A DNA stretch of 64,000 bases from Hydractinia symbiolongicarpus (taxonomy: Eukaryota; Cnidaria; Hydrozoa; Anthoathecata; Hydractiniidae): assembly GCF_029227915.1 (NCBI RefSeq), contig NC_079878.1:23339501-23403500 (forward strand). Reading direction: 5' to 3'. Every line of letters starts with the position of its first letter. Position 1 is the first letter of the stretch. The position numbers were made by a program, and so were the translations under genes. This document shows, one piece after another, positions 45,501 to 58,124 of the stretch. A model generated the notes under the pieces. That model did no database searches, was not told the DNA's origin, and worked only from the letters and a program-made list of their open reading frames with translations.

Positions 45501-48209
45501 TATATTGGCTGTGGATTTTTGCAACATAAGTGGTCAAAAATATTTATATTTGCAAATGTCCCCGTAAGGTTCGTCTTACACATATTTTACAAATATATAT
45601 ATACTGGTTGTGCAATTTTGCAACTTAAGTCGCCAGCAATACTTAAACTTGCTAATGTCCCCGCAAGATGTATCTTACACACATTTTACAAATACATATA
45701 TACTGGTTATGCAATTGTGCAACCTAAGTGGTCAAAAATGTTTAAATTTGCAAATGTCCCCGTAAGATTCATCTTACACATATTTTACAAATATATATAT
45801 ATACTTGTTCTGCAATTGTGCAACTTAAGTCGACAACAATACTTAAACTTGCTAATGTCCCCGTAAGATGTATCTTACACACATTTCACAAATACATATA
45901 TATATATATTGGTTGTGGAATTTTGCAACCTAAGTGGTCAAAAGTGTTTAAATTTGCAAATGTCCCCGTAAGATTCCTCTTACACATATTTTACAAATAT
46001 GTATATATACTGGTTGTGCAATTGTGTAGCTTAAGTTGACAACAATACTTAAACTTGCTAATGTCCCCGTAAGATGTACTTTACGCATATTTTACAAATA
46101 CATAAATATTGGCTGTGGATTTTTGCAACCTAAGTGGTCAAAAATATTTATATTTGCAAATGTCCCCGTAAGGTTCGTCTTACACACATTCTACAATTAT
46201 ATATATATTGATTGTGAAATTTTCCAAATTAAGTGGACAAAACTATCTAAGCATCCTTATGTCCCCGAAAGATGCATTTTACACACATTTTACAAATATA
46301 TATACTTGTTGTGGACTTTCCCAACTTAAGCCACCAAAAATAAGCAAACTTCCAAATGTTCCCGTTAGATGCATTTTATAACACATACATAATACGGTAA
46401 CTTCGGCCGAAACACAAAATATACACGCAATGTCACCACGCAACATCTTCACAGTACGCAATGCTCCCGTGAGAGTAATTCTCCACACAAATTTTAAAGT
46501 ATATATGGATATTAAACATTCTAGAGCCTGAAAAGTTGCCCATTCGGTTATATCGTGCCAATGTCCCCGCTAGATGATTTGGCACACATTTTACAAATAT
46601 ATATACTGGCCGTTGACTCATCCAACTTAGGTCGACAAACATATTTAAATTTGCAAATGTCCCCGTAAGATTCATCTTACACATATTATACAAATATATA
46701 TATACTGGTTGTGGAATTTTGCAACCTAGGTCAACAAAAATATTTAAATTTGCAAATGTCCCCGTAAGATTCATCTTACACATATTCTACAAATATATAT
46801 AAACTGGTTGTGCTATTTTGCAGCTTAAATCGCCAACAATACTTAAACTTGCTAATGTCCCCGCAAGATGTATCTTACACAGATTTTACAAATACATATA
46901 TACTGCTTGTGCAATTGTGCAGCCTAAGGGGTCAAAAATATTTAAATTTGCAAATGTCCCCGTAAGATTCATCTTACACATATTTTACAAATATATTTAT
47001 ACAGGTTGTGCAATTTTGCAACTTAAGTCGCCAACAATACCTAAACTTGCTAATGTCCCCGTAAGATGTATCTTACACACATTTTACAAGTACATATATA
47101 TAGTGGTTGTGGAATTTTGCAACCTAAGTGGTCAAAAGTATTTAAATTTGCAAATGTCCCCGTAAGATTCCTCTTACACATATTTTACAAATATGTATAT
47201 ATACTGGTTGTGCAATTGTGCAACTTAAGTCGACAACAATACTTAAACTTGCTAATGTTCCCGTAAGATGTATCTTACACACATTTTACAAGTACATATA
47301 TATTGGCTGTGGATTTTTGCAACCTAAGTGGTCAAAAATATTTATATTTGCAAATGTCCCCGTAAGGTTCGTCTTACACATATTTTACAAATATATATAT
47401 ACTGGTTGTGCAATTTTGCAACTTAAGTCGCCAGCAATACTTAAACTTGCTAATGTCCCCGCAAGATGTATCTTACACACATTTTACAAATACATATATA
47501 CTGGTTATGCAATTGTGCAACCTAAGTGGTCAAAAATGTTTAAATTTGCAAATGTCCCCGTAAGATGTATCTTACACACATTTTACAAGTACATATATAT
47601 TGGCTGTGGATTTTTGCAACCTAAGTGGTCAAAAATATTTATAATTGCAAATGTCCCCGTAAGGTTCGTCTTACACACATTCTACAATTATATATATATT
47701 GATTGTGAAATTTTCCAAATTAAGTGGACAAAACTATCTAAGCATCCTTATGTCCCCGAAAGATGCATTTTACACACATTTTACAAATATATATACTTGT
47801 TGTGGACTTTCCCAACTTAAGCCTCCAACAATAAGCAAACTTCCAAATGTTCCCATTAGATGCATTTTATAACACATGCATAATACGGTAACTTCGGCCG
47901 AAACACAAAACATACACGCAATGTCACCGCGCAATATCTTCACAGTACGCAATGCTCCCGTGAGAGTCATTCTCCACACAAATTTTAAAGTATACATGGA
48001 TATTAAACATTCTAGAGCCTGAAAAATTGCCCATTCGGTTATATCGTGCCAATGTCCCCGCTAGATGATTTGGCACACATTTTACAAATATATATACTGG
48101 CCGTTGACTCTTCCAACTTAGGTCGACAAAAATATTTAAACTTGCAAATGTCCCCGTAAGATTCATCTTACACATATTTTACAAATATATATATACTGGT
48201 TGTGCAATT
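42544..48209. repeat. 5.67-kb near-identical satellite duplication, copy 2
   Basis: Partner of 33,265-38,932. It keeps the same run of marker-block spacings (1,697, 2,102, 1,491 bp against 1,697, 2,104, 1,491). Pieces of it recur further right: 46,279-47,165 matches 52,268-53,154 at offset 5,989, and 45,268-46,000 matches 53,455-54,187 at offset 8,187. Confidence 0.88.
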
Positions 48210-48429
48210 TTGCAACTTAAGTCGCCAGCAATACGTAAACTTGCTAATCTCCCCGCAAGATGTATCTTACACACATTTTACAAATACATATATACTGGTT
48301 GTGCAATTGTGCAACCTAAGTGGTCAAAAATGTTTAAATTTGCAAATGTACCCGTAAGATTCATCTTACACATATTTTACAAATATATATATATATACTG
48401 GTTCTGCAATTATGCAACTTAAGTCGCCA

Positions 48430-51400
48430 GCAATACTTAAACTTGCTAATCTCCCCGCAAGATGTATCTTACACACATTTTACAAATACATATATAATGG
48501 TTGTGCAATTGTGCAACCTAAGTGGTCAAAAATGTTTAAATTTTCAAATGTACCCGTAAGATTCATCTTACACATATTTTACAAATATATATATATACTG
48601 GTTCTGCAATTGTGCAACTTAAGTCGACAACAATACTTAAACTTGCTAATGTCCCCGTAAGATGTATCTTACACACATTTCACAAATACATATATATATT
48701 GGCTGTGGAATTTTGCAACCTAATTGGTCAAAAGTGTTTAAATTTGCAAATGTCCCCGTAAGATTCCTCTTACACATATTTTACAAATATGTATATATAC
48801 TGGTTGTGCAATTGTGTAGCTTAAGTTGACAACAATACTTAAACTTGCTAATGTCCCCGTAAGATGTATCTTACACACATTTTACAAGTACATATATATT
48901 GGCTGTGGATTTTTGCAACGTAAGTGGTCAAAAATATTTATATTTGCAAATGTCCCCGTAAGGTTCGTTTTACACACATTCTACAATTATATATATATTG
49001 ATTGTGAAAATTTCCAAATTAAGTGGACAAAACTATCTAAGCATCCTTATGTCCCCGAAAGATGCATTTTACACACATTTTACAAATATATATACTTGTT
49101 GTGGACTTTCCCAACTTAAGCCACCAACAATAAGCAAACTTCCAAATGTTCCCATTAGATGCATTTTATAACACATACATAATACGGTAACTTCGGCCGA
49201 AACACAAAACATACACGCAATGTCACCGCGCAATATCTTCACAGTACGCAATGCTCCCGTGAGAGTCATTCTCACACAAATTTTAAAGTATACATGGATA
49301 TTAAACATTCTAGAGCCTGAAAAATTGCCCATTCGGTTATATCGTGCCAATGTCCCCGCTAGATGATTTGGCACACATTTTACAAATATATATACTGGTT
49401 GTTGACTTTTCCAACTTAGGTCGACAAAAATATTTAAACTTGCAAATGTCCCCGTAAGATTCATCTTACACATATTTTACAAATATATATATACTGGTTG
49501 TGCAATTTTGCAACTTAAGTCGCCAGCAATACGTAAACTTGCTAATCTCCCCGCAAGATGTATCTTACACACATTTTACAAATACATATATACTGGTTGT
49601 GCAATTGTGCAACCTAAGTGGTCAAAAATGTTTAAATTTGCAAATGTACCCGTAAGATTCATCTTACACATATTTTACAAATATATATATATATACTGGT
49701 TCTGCAATTATGCAACTTAAGTCGACAACAATACCTAAACTTGCTAATGTCCCCGTAAGATGTATCTTACACACATTTCACAAATACATATATATATTGG
49801 CTGTGGAATTTTGCAACCTAAGTGGTCAAAAGTGTTTAAATTTGCAAATGTTCCCGTAAGATTCCTCTTACACATATTTTACAAATATGTATATATACTG
49901 GTTGTGCAATTGTGTAGCTTAAGTTGACAACAATACTTAAACTTGCTAATGTCCCCGTAAGATGTATCTTACACACATTTTACAAATACATATATATTGG
50001 CTGTGGATTTTTGCAACCTAAGTGGTCAAAAATATTTATATTTGCAAATGTCCCCGTAAGATTCATCTTACACATATTTTACTAATATATTTATACAGGT
50101 TGTGCAATTTTGCAACTTAAGTCGCCAACAATACCTAAACTTGCTAATCTCCCCGCAAGATGTATCTTACACACATTTTACAAATACATATATAATGGTT
50201 GTGCAATTGTGCAACCTAAGTGGTCAAAAATGTTTAAATTTTCAAATGTACCCGTAAGATTCATCTTACACATATTTTACAAATATATATATATACTGGT
50301 TCTGCAATTGTGCAACTTAAGTCGACAACAATACTTAAACTTGCTAATGTCCCCGTAAGATGTATCTTACACACATTTCACAAATACATATATATATTGG
50401 CTGTGGAATTTTGCAACCTAAGTGGTCAAAAGTGTTTAAATTTGCAAATGTCCCCATAAGATTCCTCTTACACATATTTTACAAATATGTATATATACTG
50501 GTTGTGCAATTGTGTAGCTTAAGTTGACAACAATACTTAAACTTGCTAATGTCCCCGTAAGATGTATCTTACACACATTTTACAAGTACATATATATTGG
50601 CTGTGGATTTTTGCAACGTAAGTGGTCAAAAATATTTATATTTGCAAATGTCCCCGTAAGGTTCGTTTTACACACATTCTACAATTATATATATATTGAT
50701 TGTGAAAATTTCCAAATTAAGTGGACAAAACTATCTAAGCATCCTTATGTCCCCGAAAGATGATGCATTTTACACACATTTTACAAATATATATACTTGT
50801 TGTGGACTTTCCCAACTTAAGCCACCAACAATAAGCAAACTTCCAAATGTTCCCATTAGATGCATTTTATAACACATACATAATACGGTAACTTCGGCCG
50901 AAACACAAAACATACACGCAATGTCACCGCGCAATATCTTCACAGTACGCAATGCTCCCGTGAGAGTCATTCTCACACAAATTTTAAAGTATACATGGAT
51001 ATTAAACATTCTAGAGCCTGAAAAATTGCCCATTCGGTTATATCGTGCCAATGTCCCCGCTAGATGATTTGGCACACATTTTACAAATATATATACTGGT
51101 TGTTGACTTTTCCAACTTAGGTCGACAAAAATATTTAAACTTGCAAATGTCCCCGTAAGATTCATCTTACACATATTTTACAAATATATATATACTGGTT
51201 GTGCAATTTTGCAACTTAAGTCGCCAGCAATACGTAAACTTGCTAATCTCCCCGCAAGATGTATCTTACACACATTTTACAAATACATATATACTTGTTG
51301 TGCAATTGTGCAACCTAAGTGGTCAAAAATGTTTAAATTTGCAAATGTACCCGTAAGATTCATCTTACACATATTTTACAAATATATATATATATACTGG

Positions 51401-52120
51401 TTCTGCAATTATGCAACTTAAGTCGACAACAATACCTAAACTTGCTAATGTCCCCGTAAGATGTATCTTACACACATTTCACAAATACATATATATATTG
51501 GCTGTGGAATTTTGCAACCTAAGTGGTCAAAAGTGTTTAAATTTGCAAATGTTCCCGTAAGATTCCTCTTACACATATTTTACAAATATGTATATATAGT
51601 GGTTGTGCAATTGTGTAGCTTAAGTTGACAACAATACTTAAACTTGCTAATGTCCCCGTAAGATGTATCTTACACACATTTTACAAATACATATATATTG
51701 GCTGTGGATTTTTGCAACCTAAGTGGTCAAAAATATTTATATTTGCAAATGTCCCCGTAAGATTCATCTTACACATATTTTACTAATATATTTATACAGG
51801 TTGTGCAATTTTGCAACTTAAGTCGCCAACAATACCTAAACTTGCTAATCTCCCCGCAAGATGTATCTTACACACATTTTACAAATACATATATAATGGT
51901 TGTGCAATTGTGCAACCTAAGTGGTCAAAAATGTTTAAATTTTCAAATGTACCCGTAAGATTCATCTTACACATATTTTACAAATATATATATATACTGG
52001 TTCTGCAATTGTGCAACTTAAGTCGACAACAATACTTAAACTTGCTAATGTCCCCGTAAGATGTATCTTACACACATTTCACAAATACATATATATATTG
52101 GCTGTGGAATTTTGCAACCT
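48430..52120. repeat. Tandem ~1.7-kb higher-order unit
   Basis: Two successive units at offset 1,698-1,701 bp (49,508 against 51,209; 50,110 against 51,811). The 3-bp change in offset comes from the GAAAGATGATGC insertion near 50,760, which the first unit lacks. The same 17-monomer arrangement occurs between the marker blocks at 33,201/34,898 and 42,480/44,177, so this is a recurrent building block of the right half of the array. Confidence 0.78.
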
Positions 52121-55100
52121 AAGTGGTCAAAAATATTTATATTTGCAAATGTCCCCGTAAGGTTCGTCTTACACACATTCTACAATTATATATATATTGA
52201 TTGTGAAATTTTCCAAATTAAGTGGACAAAACTATCTAAGCATCCTTATGTCCCCGAAAGATGCATTTTACACACATTTTACAAATATATATACTTGTTG
52301 TGGACTTTCCCAACTTAAGCCACCAAAAATAAGCAAACTTCCAAATGTTCCCGTTAGATGCATTTTATAACACATACATAATACGGTAACTTCGGCCGAA
52401 ACACAAAATATACACGCAATGTCACCACGCAACATCTTCACAGTACGCAATGCTCCCGTGAGAGTAATTCTCCACACAAATTTTAAAGTATATATGGATA
52501 TTAAACATTCTAGAGCCTGAAAAGTTGCCCATTCGGTTATATCGTGCCAATGTCCCCGCTAGATGATTTGGCACACATTTTACAAATATATATACTGGCC
52601 GTTGACTCATCCAACTTAGGTCGACAAACATATTTAAATTTGCAAATGTCCCCGTAAGATTCATCTTCCACATATTATACAAATATATATATACTGGTTG
52701 TGGAATTTTGCAACCTAGGTCAACAAAAATATTTAAATTTGCAAATGTCCCCGTAAGATTCATCTTACACATATTCTACAAATATATATAAACTGGTTGT
52801 GCTATTTTGCAGCTTAAATCGCCAACAATACTTAAACTTGCTAATGTCCCCGCAAGATGTATCTTACACAGATTTTACAAATACATATATACTGCTTGTG
52901 CAATTGTGCAGCCTAAGGGGTCAAAAATATTTAAATTTGCAAATGTCCCCGTAAGATTCATCTTACACATATTTTACAAATATATTTATACAGGTTGTGC
53001 AATTTTGCAACTTAAGTCGCCAACAATACCTAAACTTGCTAATGTCCCCGTAAGATGTATCTTACACACATTTTACAAGTACATATATATAGTGGTTGTG
53101 GAATTTTGCAACCTAAGTGGTCAAAAGTATTTAAATTTGCAAATGTTCCCGTAAGATTCCTCTTACACATATTTTACAAATATGTATATATACTGGTTGT
53201 GCAATTGTGTAGCTTAAGTTGACAACAATACTTAAACTTGCTAATGTCCCCGTAAGATGTATCTTACACACATTTTACAAATACATATATATTGGCTGTG
53301 GATTTTTGCAACCTAAGTGGTCAAAAATATTTATATTTGCAAATGTCCCCGTAAGATTCATCTTACACATATTTTACTAATATATTTATACAGGTTGTGC
53401 AATTTTGCAACTTAAGTCGCCAACAATACCTAAACTTGCTAATGTCCCCGTAAGATGTATCTTACACACATTTTACAAGTACATATATATAGTGGTTGTG
53501 GAATTTTGCAACCTAAGTGGTCAAAAGTATTTAAATTTGCAAATGTCCCCGTAAGATTCCTCTTACACATATTTTACAAATATGTATATATACTGGTTGT
53601 GCAATTGTGCAACTTAATTCGACAACAATACTTAAACTTGCTAATGTCCCCGTAAGATGTATCTTACACACATTTTACAAGTACATATATATTGGCTGTG
53701 GATTTTTGCAACATAAGTGGTCAAAAATATTTATATTTGCAAATGTCCCCGTAATGTTCGTCTTACACATATTTTACAAATATATATATACTGGTTGTGC
53801 AATTTTGCAACTTAAGTCGCCAGCAATACTTAAACTTGCTAATGTCCCCGCAAGATGTATCTTACACACATTTTACAAATACATATATACTGGTTATGCA
53901 ATTGTGCAACCTAAGTGGTCAAAAATGTTTAAATTTGCAAATGTCCCCGTAAGATTCATCTTACACATATTTTACAAATATATATATATACTTGTTCTGC
54001 AATTGTGCAACTTAAGTCGACAACAATACTTAAACTTGCTAATGTCCCCGTAAGATGTATCTTACACACATTTCACAAATACATATCAATATATATTGGT
54101 TGTGGAATTTTGCAACCTAAGTGGTCAAAAGTATTTAAATTTGCAAATGTCCCCGTAAGATTCCTCTTACACATATTTTACAAATATGTATATATACTGG
54201 TTGTGCAATTGTGCAACTTAAGTCGACAACAATACTTAAACTTGCTAATGTCCCCGTAAGATGTACCTTACGCATATTTTACAAATACATAAATATTGGC
54301 TGTGGATTTTTGCAACCTAAGTGGTCAAAAATATTTATATTTGCAAATGTCACCGTAAGGTTCGTCTTACACACATTCTACAATTATATATATATTGATT
54401 GTGAAATTTTCCAAATTAAGTGGACAAAACTATCCAAGCATCCTTATGTCCCCGAAAGATGCATTTTACACACATTTTACAAATATATATACTTGTTGTG
54501 GACTTTCCCAACTTAAGCCACCAAAAATAAGCAAACTTCCAAATGTTCCCGTTAGATGCATTTTATAACACATACATAATACGGTAACTTCGGCCGAAAC
54601 ACAAAATATACACGCAATGTCACCACGCAACATCTTCACAGTACGCAATGCTCCCGTGAGAGTAATTCTCCACACAAATTTTAAAGTATATATGGATATT
54701 AAACATTCTAGAGCCTGAAAAGTTGCCCATTCGGTTATATCGTGCCAATGTCCCCGCTAGATGATTTGGCACACATTTTACAAATATATATACTGGCCGT
54801 TGACTCATCCAACTTAGGTCGACAAACATATTTAAATTTGCAAATGTCCCCGTAAGATTCATCTTACACATATTTTACAAATATATATATACTGGTTGTG
54901 CAATTTTGCAACTTAAGTCGCCAGCAATACTTAAACTTGCTAATGTCCCCGCAAGATGTATCTTACACACATTTTACAAATACATATATACTGGTTATGC
55001 AATTGTGCAACCTAAGTGGTCAAAAATGTTTAAATTTGCAATTGTCCCCGTAAGATGTATCTTACACACATTTTACAAGTACATATATATTGGCTGTGGA

Positions 55101-56958
55101 TTTTTGCAACCTAAGTGGTCAAAAATATTTATAATTGCAAATGTCCCCGTAAGGTTCGTCTTACACACATTCTACAATTATATATATATTGATTGTGAAA
55201 TTTTCCAAATTAAGTGGACAAAACTATCTAAGCATCCTTATGTCCCCGAAAGATGCATTTTACACACATTTTACAAATATATAAACTTGTTGTGGACTTT
55301 CCCAACTTAAGCCTCCAACAATAAGCAAACTTCCAAATGTTCCCATTAGATGCATTTTATAACACATGCATAATACGGTAACTTCGGCCGAAACACAAAA
55401 CATACACGCAATGTCACCGCGCAATATCTTCACAGTACGCAATGCTCCCGTGAGAGTCATTCTCCACACAAATTTTAAAGTATACATGGATATTAAACAT
55501 TCTAGAGCCTGAAAAATTGCCCATTCGGTTATATCGTGCCAATGTCCCCGCTAGATGATTTGGCACACATTTTACAAATATATATACTGGCCGTTGACTC
55601 TTCCAACTTAGGTCGACAAACATATTTAAATTTGCAAATGTCCCTGTAAGATTCATCTTACACATATTTTACAAATATATATATACTGGTTGTTGACTTT
55701 TCCAACTTAGGTCGACAAAAATATTTAAACTTGCAAATGTCCCCGTAAGATTCATCTTACACATATTTTACAAATATATATATACTGGTTGTGGAATTTT
55801 GCAACCTAGGTCGACAAAAATATTTAAATTTGCAAGTATCCCCGTAAGATTCATCTTACACATATTTTACAAATATATATATACTGGTTGTGCAATTTTG
55901 CAACTTAAGTCGCCAACAATACTTAAACTTGCTAATGTCCCCGCAAGATGTATCTTACACAGATTTTACAAGTACATATATATAGTGGTTGTGGAATTTT
56001 GCAACCTAAGTGGTCAAAAGTATTTAAATTTGCAAATGTCCCCGTAAGATTCCTCTTACACATATTTTACAAATATGTATATATACTGGTTGTGCAATTG
56101 TGCAACTTAAGTCGACAACAATACTTAAACTTGCTAATGTTCCCGTAAGATGTATCTTACACACATTTTACAAGTACATATATATTGGCTGTGGATTTTT
56201 GCAACCTAAGTGGTCAAAAATATTTATATTTGCAAATGTCCCCGTAAGGTTCGTCTTACACATATTTTACAAATATATATATACTGGTTGTGCAATTTTG
56301 CAACTTAAGTCGCCAGCAATACTTAAACTTGCTAATGTCCCCGCAAGATGTATCTTACACACATTTTACAAATACATATATACTGGTTATGCAATTGTGC
56401 AACCTAAGTGGTCAAAAATGTTTAAATTTGCAAATGTCCCCGTAAGGTTCGTCTTACACACATTCTACAATTATATATATATTGATTGTGAAATTTTCCA
56501 AATTAAGTGGACAAAACTATCTAAGCATCCTTATGTCCCCGAAAGATTCATTTTACACACATTTTACAAATATATATACTTGTTGTGGACTTTCCCAACT
56601 TAAGCCACCAAAAATAAGCAAACTTCCAAATGTTCCCGTTAGATGCAATTTATAACACATACATAATACGATAACTTCGGCCGAAACACAAAATATACAC
56701 GCAATATCACCGCGCAATGTCTTCACAGTACGCAATGCTCCCGTGAGAGTCATTCTCCACACAAATTTTAAAGTATACATGGATATTAAACATTCTAGAG
56801 CCTGAAAAATTGCCCATTCGGTTATATCGTGCCAATGTCCCCGCTAGATGATTTGGCACACATTTTACAAATATATATACTGGTTGTTGACTTTTCCAAC
56901 TTAGGTCGACAAAAATATTTAAATTTGCAAATGTCCCCGTAAGATTCATCTTACACAT

Positions 56959-57136
56959 ATTCTACAAATATATATATACTGGTTGTGCAATGTTGCAACT
57001 TAAGTCGCCAACAATACTTAAACTTGCTAATGTCCCAGCAAGAGGTATTTTACACAGATTTTACAAATACATATATACTGGTTGTGCAATTGTGCAACCT
57101 AAGGGGTCAAAAATATTTTAATTTGCAAATGTCCCC
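56959..57136. repeat. Degenerate right edge of the satellite array
   Basis: The last one and a half monomers before unique DNA carry more private changes than interior ones: GTCCCAGCAAGAGGTATTTT replaces the usual core and inverted repeat, and AATGTTGCAACTT replaces AATTTTGCAACTT. They belong to the subfamily with CACAGATTTTACAAATAC and AAGGGGTCAAAAATATTT, also seen at about 37,600-37,670, 46,877-46,947 and 52,866-52,936. The array ends at AATGTCCCC, in the middle of a monomer core. Confidence 0.85.
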
Positions 57137-57985
57137 ATTTTGCTGTAACACACAATTAAATGGCACTTCAATTGCATCTTGGAATGGTAGGTGTTCCCGA
57201 ACAGGTAAAACACCTTTCCCAAGTTGCAGAAGCCATGCAGCAAATTCTTGTTCTCCTGGTCTCGTTTTTATGTTGTGAGTTAATCAGCAACCAGCACCTT
57301 CCAAATAAAGCAAACGGTTATTTTGGGTCGTATTGTTAGCAACATTTGCAACAGCTTCTATAACTGCATGAGCCAGTGCTGTCTGTTCTTCAGTAAGTTG
57401 AGCTCTCAGTTGAGAAGCTCTTTCAGCCTCAGCTGGAGGTATTTCATGTAAATTAAAATCAGTTAGAGATTAACCAAATTGTCTAAGTACAGAATGAATA
57501 TCTTGAAGCACCCTGTACTCAGCTTGATCCTCATTTATTTGGCGAAGATAATCATCACACATAGAACCCTTGTACCTTGTCCAGAAAGTATAAGGATCAG
57601 AAGGTTGACAGTGGATAAGTATTACTGCAAACAGTTGTCTCAATTGTCGAGGCATCTGAAAGTTGACAGCTTCCTGCAAAGTATTGTTCTATTCAGTGTC
57701 ATCTTGCAGGAGTCCACGTAATATACAGGTTTCACGAAATGTTTCAGCAACATTGCCATCCACGGTTCTTAAATCTTCATAAGATGTTACACCACGCGTA
57801 TGCAATAATAGCAAACGTAAATAAAAAAGCTCACCTGCGCGAGGACTTACACTATACATTCTGGAGACAATTTTAGGGTGAAAGTTTTGCCTGGGTGTCC
57901 AAACTTTCCTGTCGTTATTGAAAACGAAATGAAGAGGAATGTCTGGATACAAATATTGGCGAGCATTGTGATTCTCTCCATATGA
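57137..57985 (-). pseudogene. Helitron Rep/helicase fragment (Pif1-like), degenerate
   Basis: Remnant of the large protein of a Helitron rolling-circle transposon, a replicase fused to a Pif1-type DNA helicase. One minus-strand frame runs the whole length and contains stretches characteristic of the region just before the helicase: LYPDIPLHFVFN, SRMYSVSPRAGELFYLRLLL, EDLRTVDGNVAETF, RGLLQDDTE, AVNFQMPRQLRQLFA. It ends with LLYLEGAG, where the Walker A loop GGTGKT should follow, then jumps to LTHNIKTRPGEQEFAAWLLQ, a much later helicase segment. An internal deletion has therefore removed the ATPase core. In-frame stops lie at 57,691-57,689 (TAG where family members have Trp), 57,472-57,470 (TAA) and 57,286-57,284 (TGA, probably from CGA). 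The Rep nuclease end is absent. Non-functional. Confidence 0.9.
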
Positions 57986-58124
57986 CTAAACATGATCTGC
58001 CGCATGAATTTTTTCTGGTTCTTTTATTATAGATTCGCATATTGCTTGAAATTCATCATCTTAGAATTATTTGATACATTCAGCACTCCAGAGACTGTAG
58101 CAACTTCTTTTTTTATGGAAAAAC

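Larger units (their letters stand above)
1..57136. repeat. Satellite array, ~100-bp monomer, higher-order organisation
   Basis: Head-to-tail tandem repeat filling the window from its first base, so its left end lies outside. Monomers are 99-102 bp (for example 24-122 and 123-223), giving about 570 copies by length. Each carries a start such as GCAACYTAAGTSG, a middle AAACTTGCTAATGTCCCCG, an inverted repeat such as GTAAGATGTATCTTAC, then ACACATTTTACAAATA and a TA-rich tract that varies in 2-bp steps. Neighbouring monomers differ more from one another than from monomers several positions away, which is the signature of higher-order repeats. No transposon, host gene or unique sequence interrupts the array. 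A centromeric, pericentromeric or subtelomeric role is possible but cannot be decided from sequence. I do not recognise it as a named satellite family. Confidence 0.97.

Noticed and set aside
1-57136. Numerous 60-200 codon open frames on both strands of the array
   Set aside because: They repeat every monomer or block, follow from 99-bp periodicity and the lack of stops in the consensus, often lack a real ATG start, and shift with TA-tract length. No family resemblance or gene structure supports coding.
1-57136. CRISPR-like array
   Set aside because: The intervals between the conserved cores are themselves repeated, not unique spacers, the period is about 100 bp, and the flanking DNA is eukaryotic.
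24-57136. CENP-B box in the satellite
   Set aside because: I found no TTCGTTGGAA-type motif with the central CGGGA in the monomer. The conserved CCCCG core does not fit it.
1-57136. A gene family or leucine-rich style repeat protein encoded by the array
   Set aside because: The 33-residue translated repeat (for example FYKYIY with ILHTF) has no recognisable fold, is open only where monomer length is divisible by three, and several frames on both strands are equally open.
57479-57721. Plus-strand open frame across the Helitron region
   Set aside because: It is the complement of the recognisable minus-strand Helitron coding sequence and has no resemblance to known proteins.
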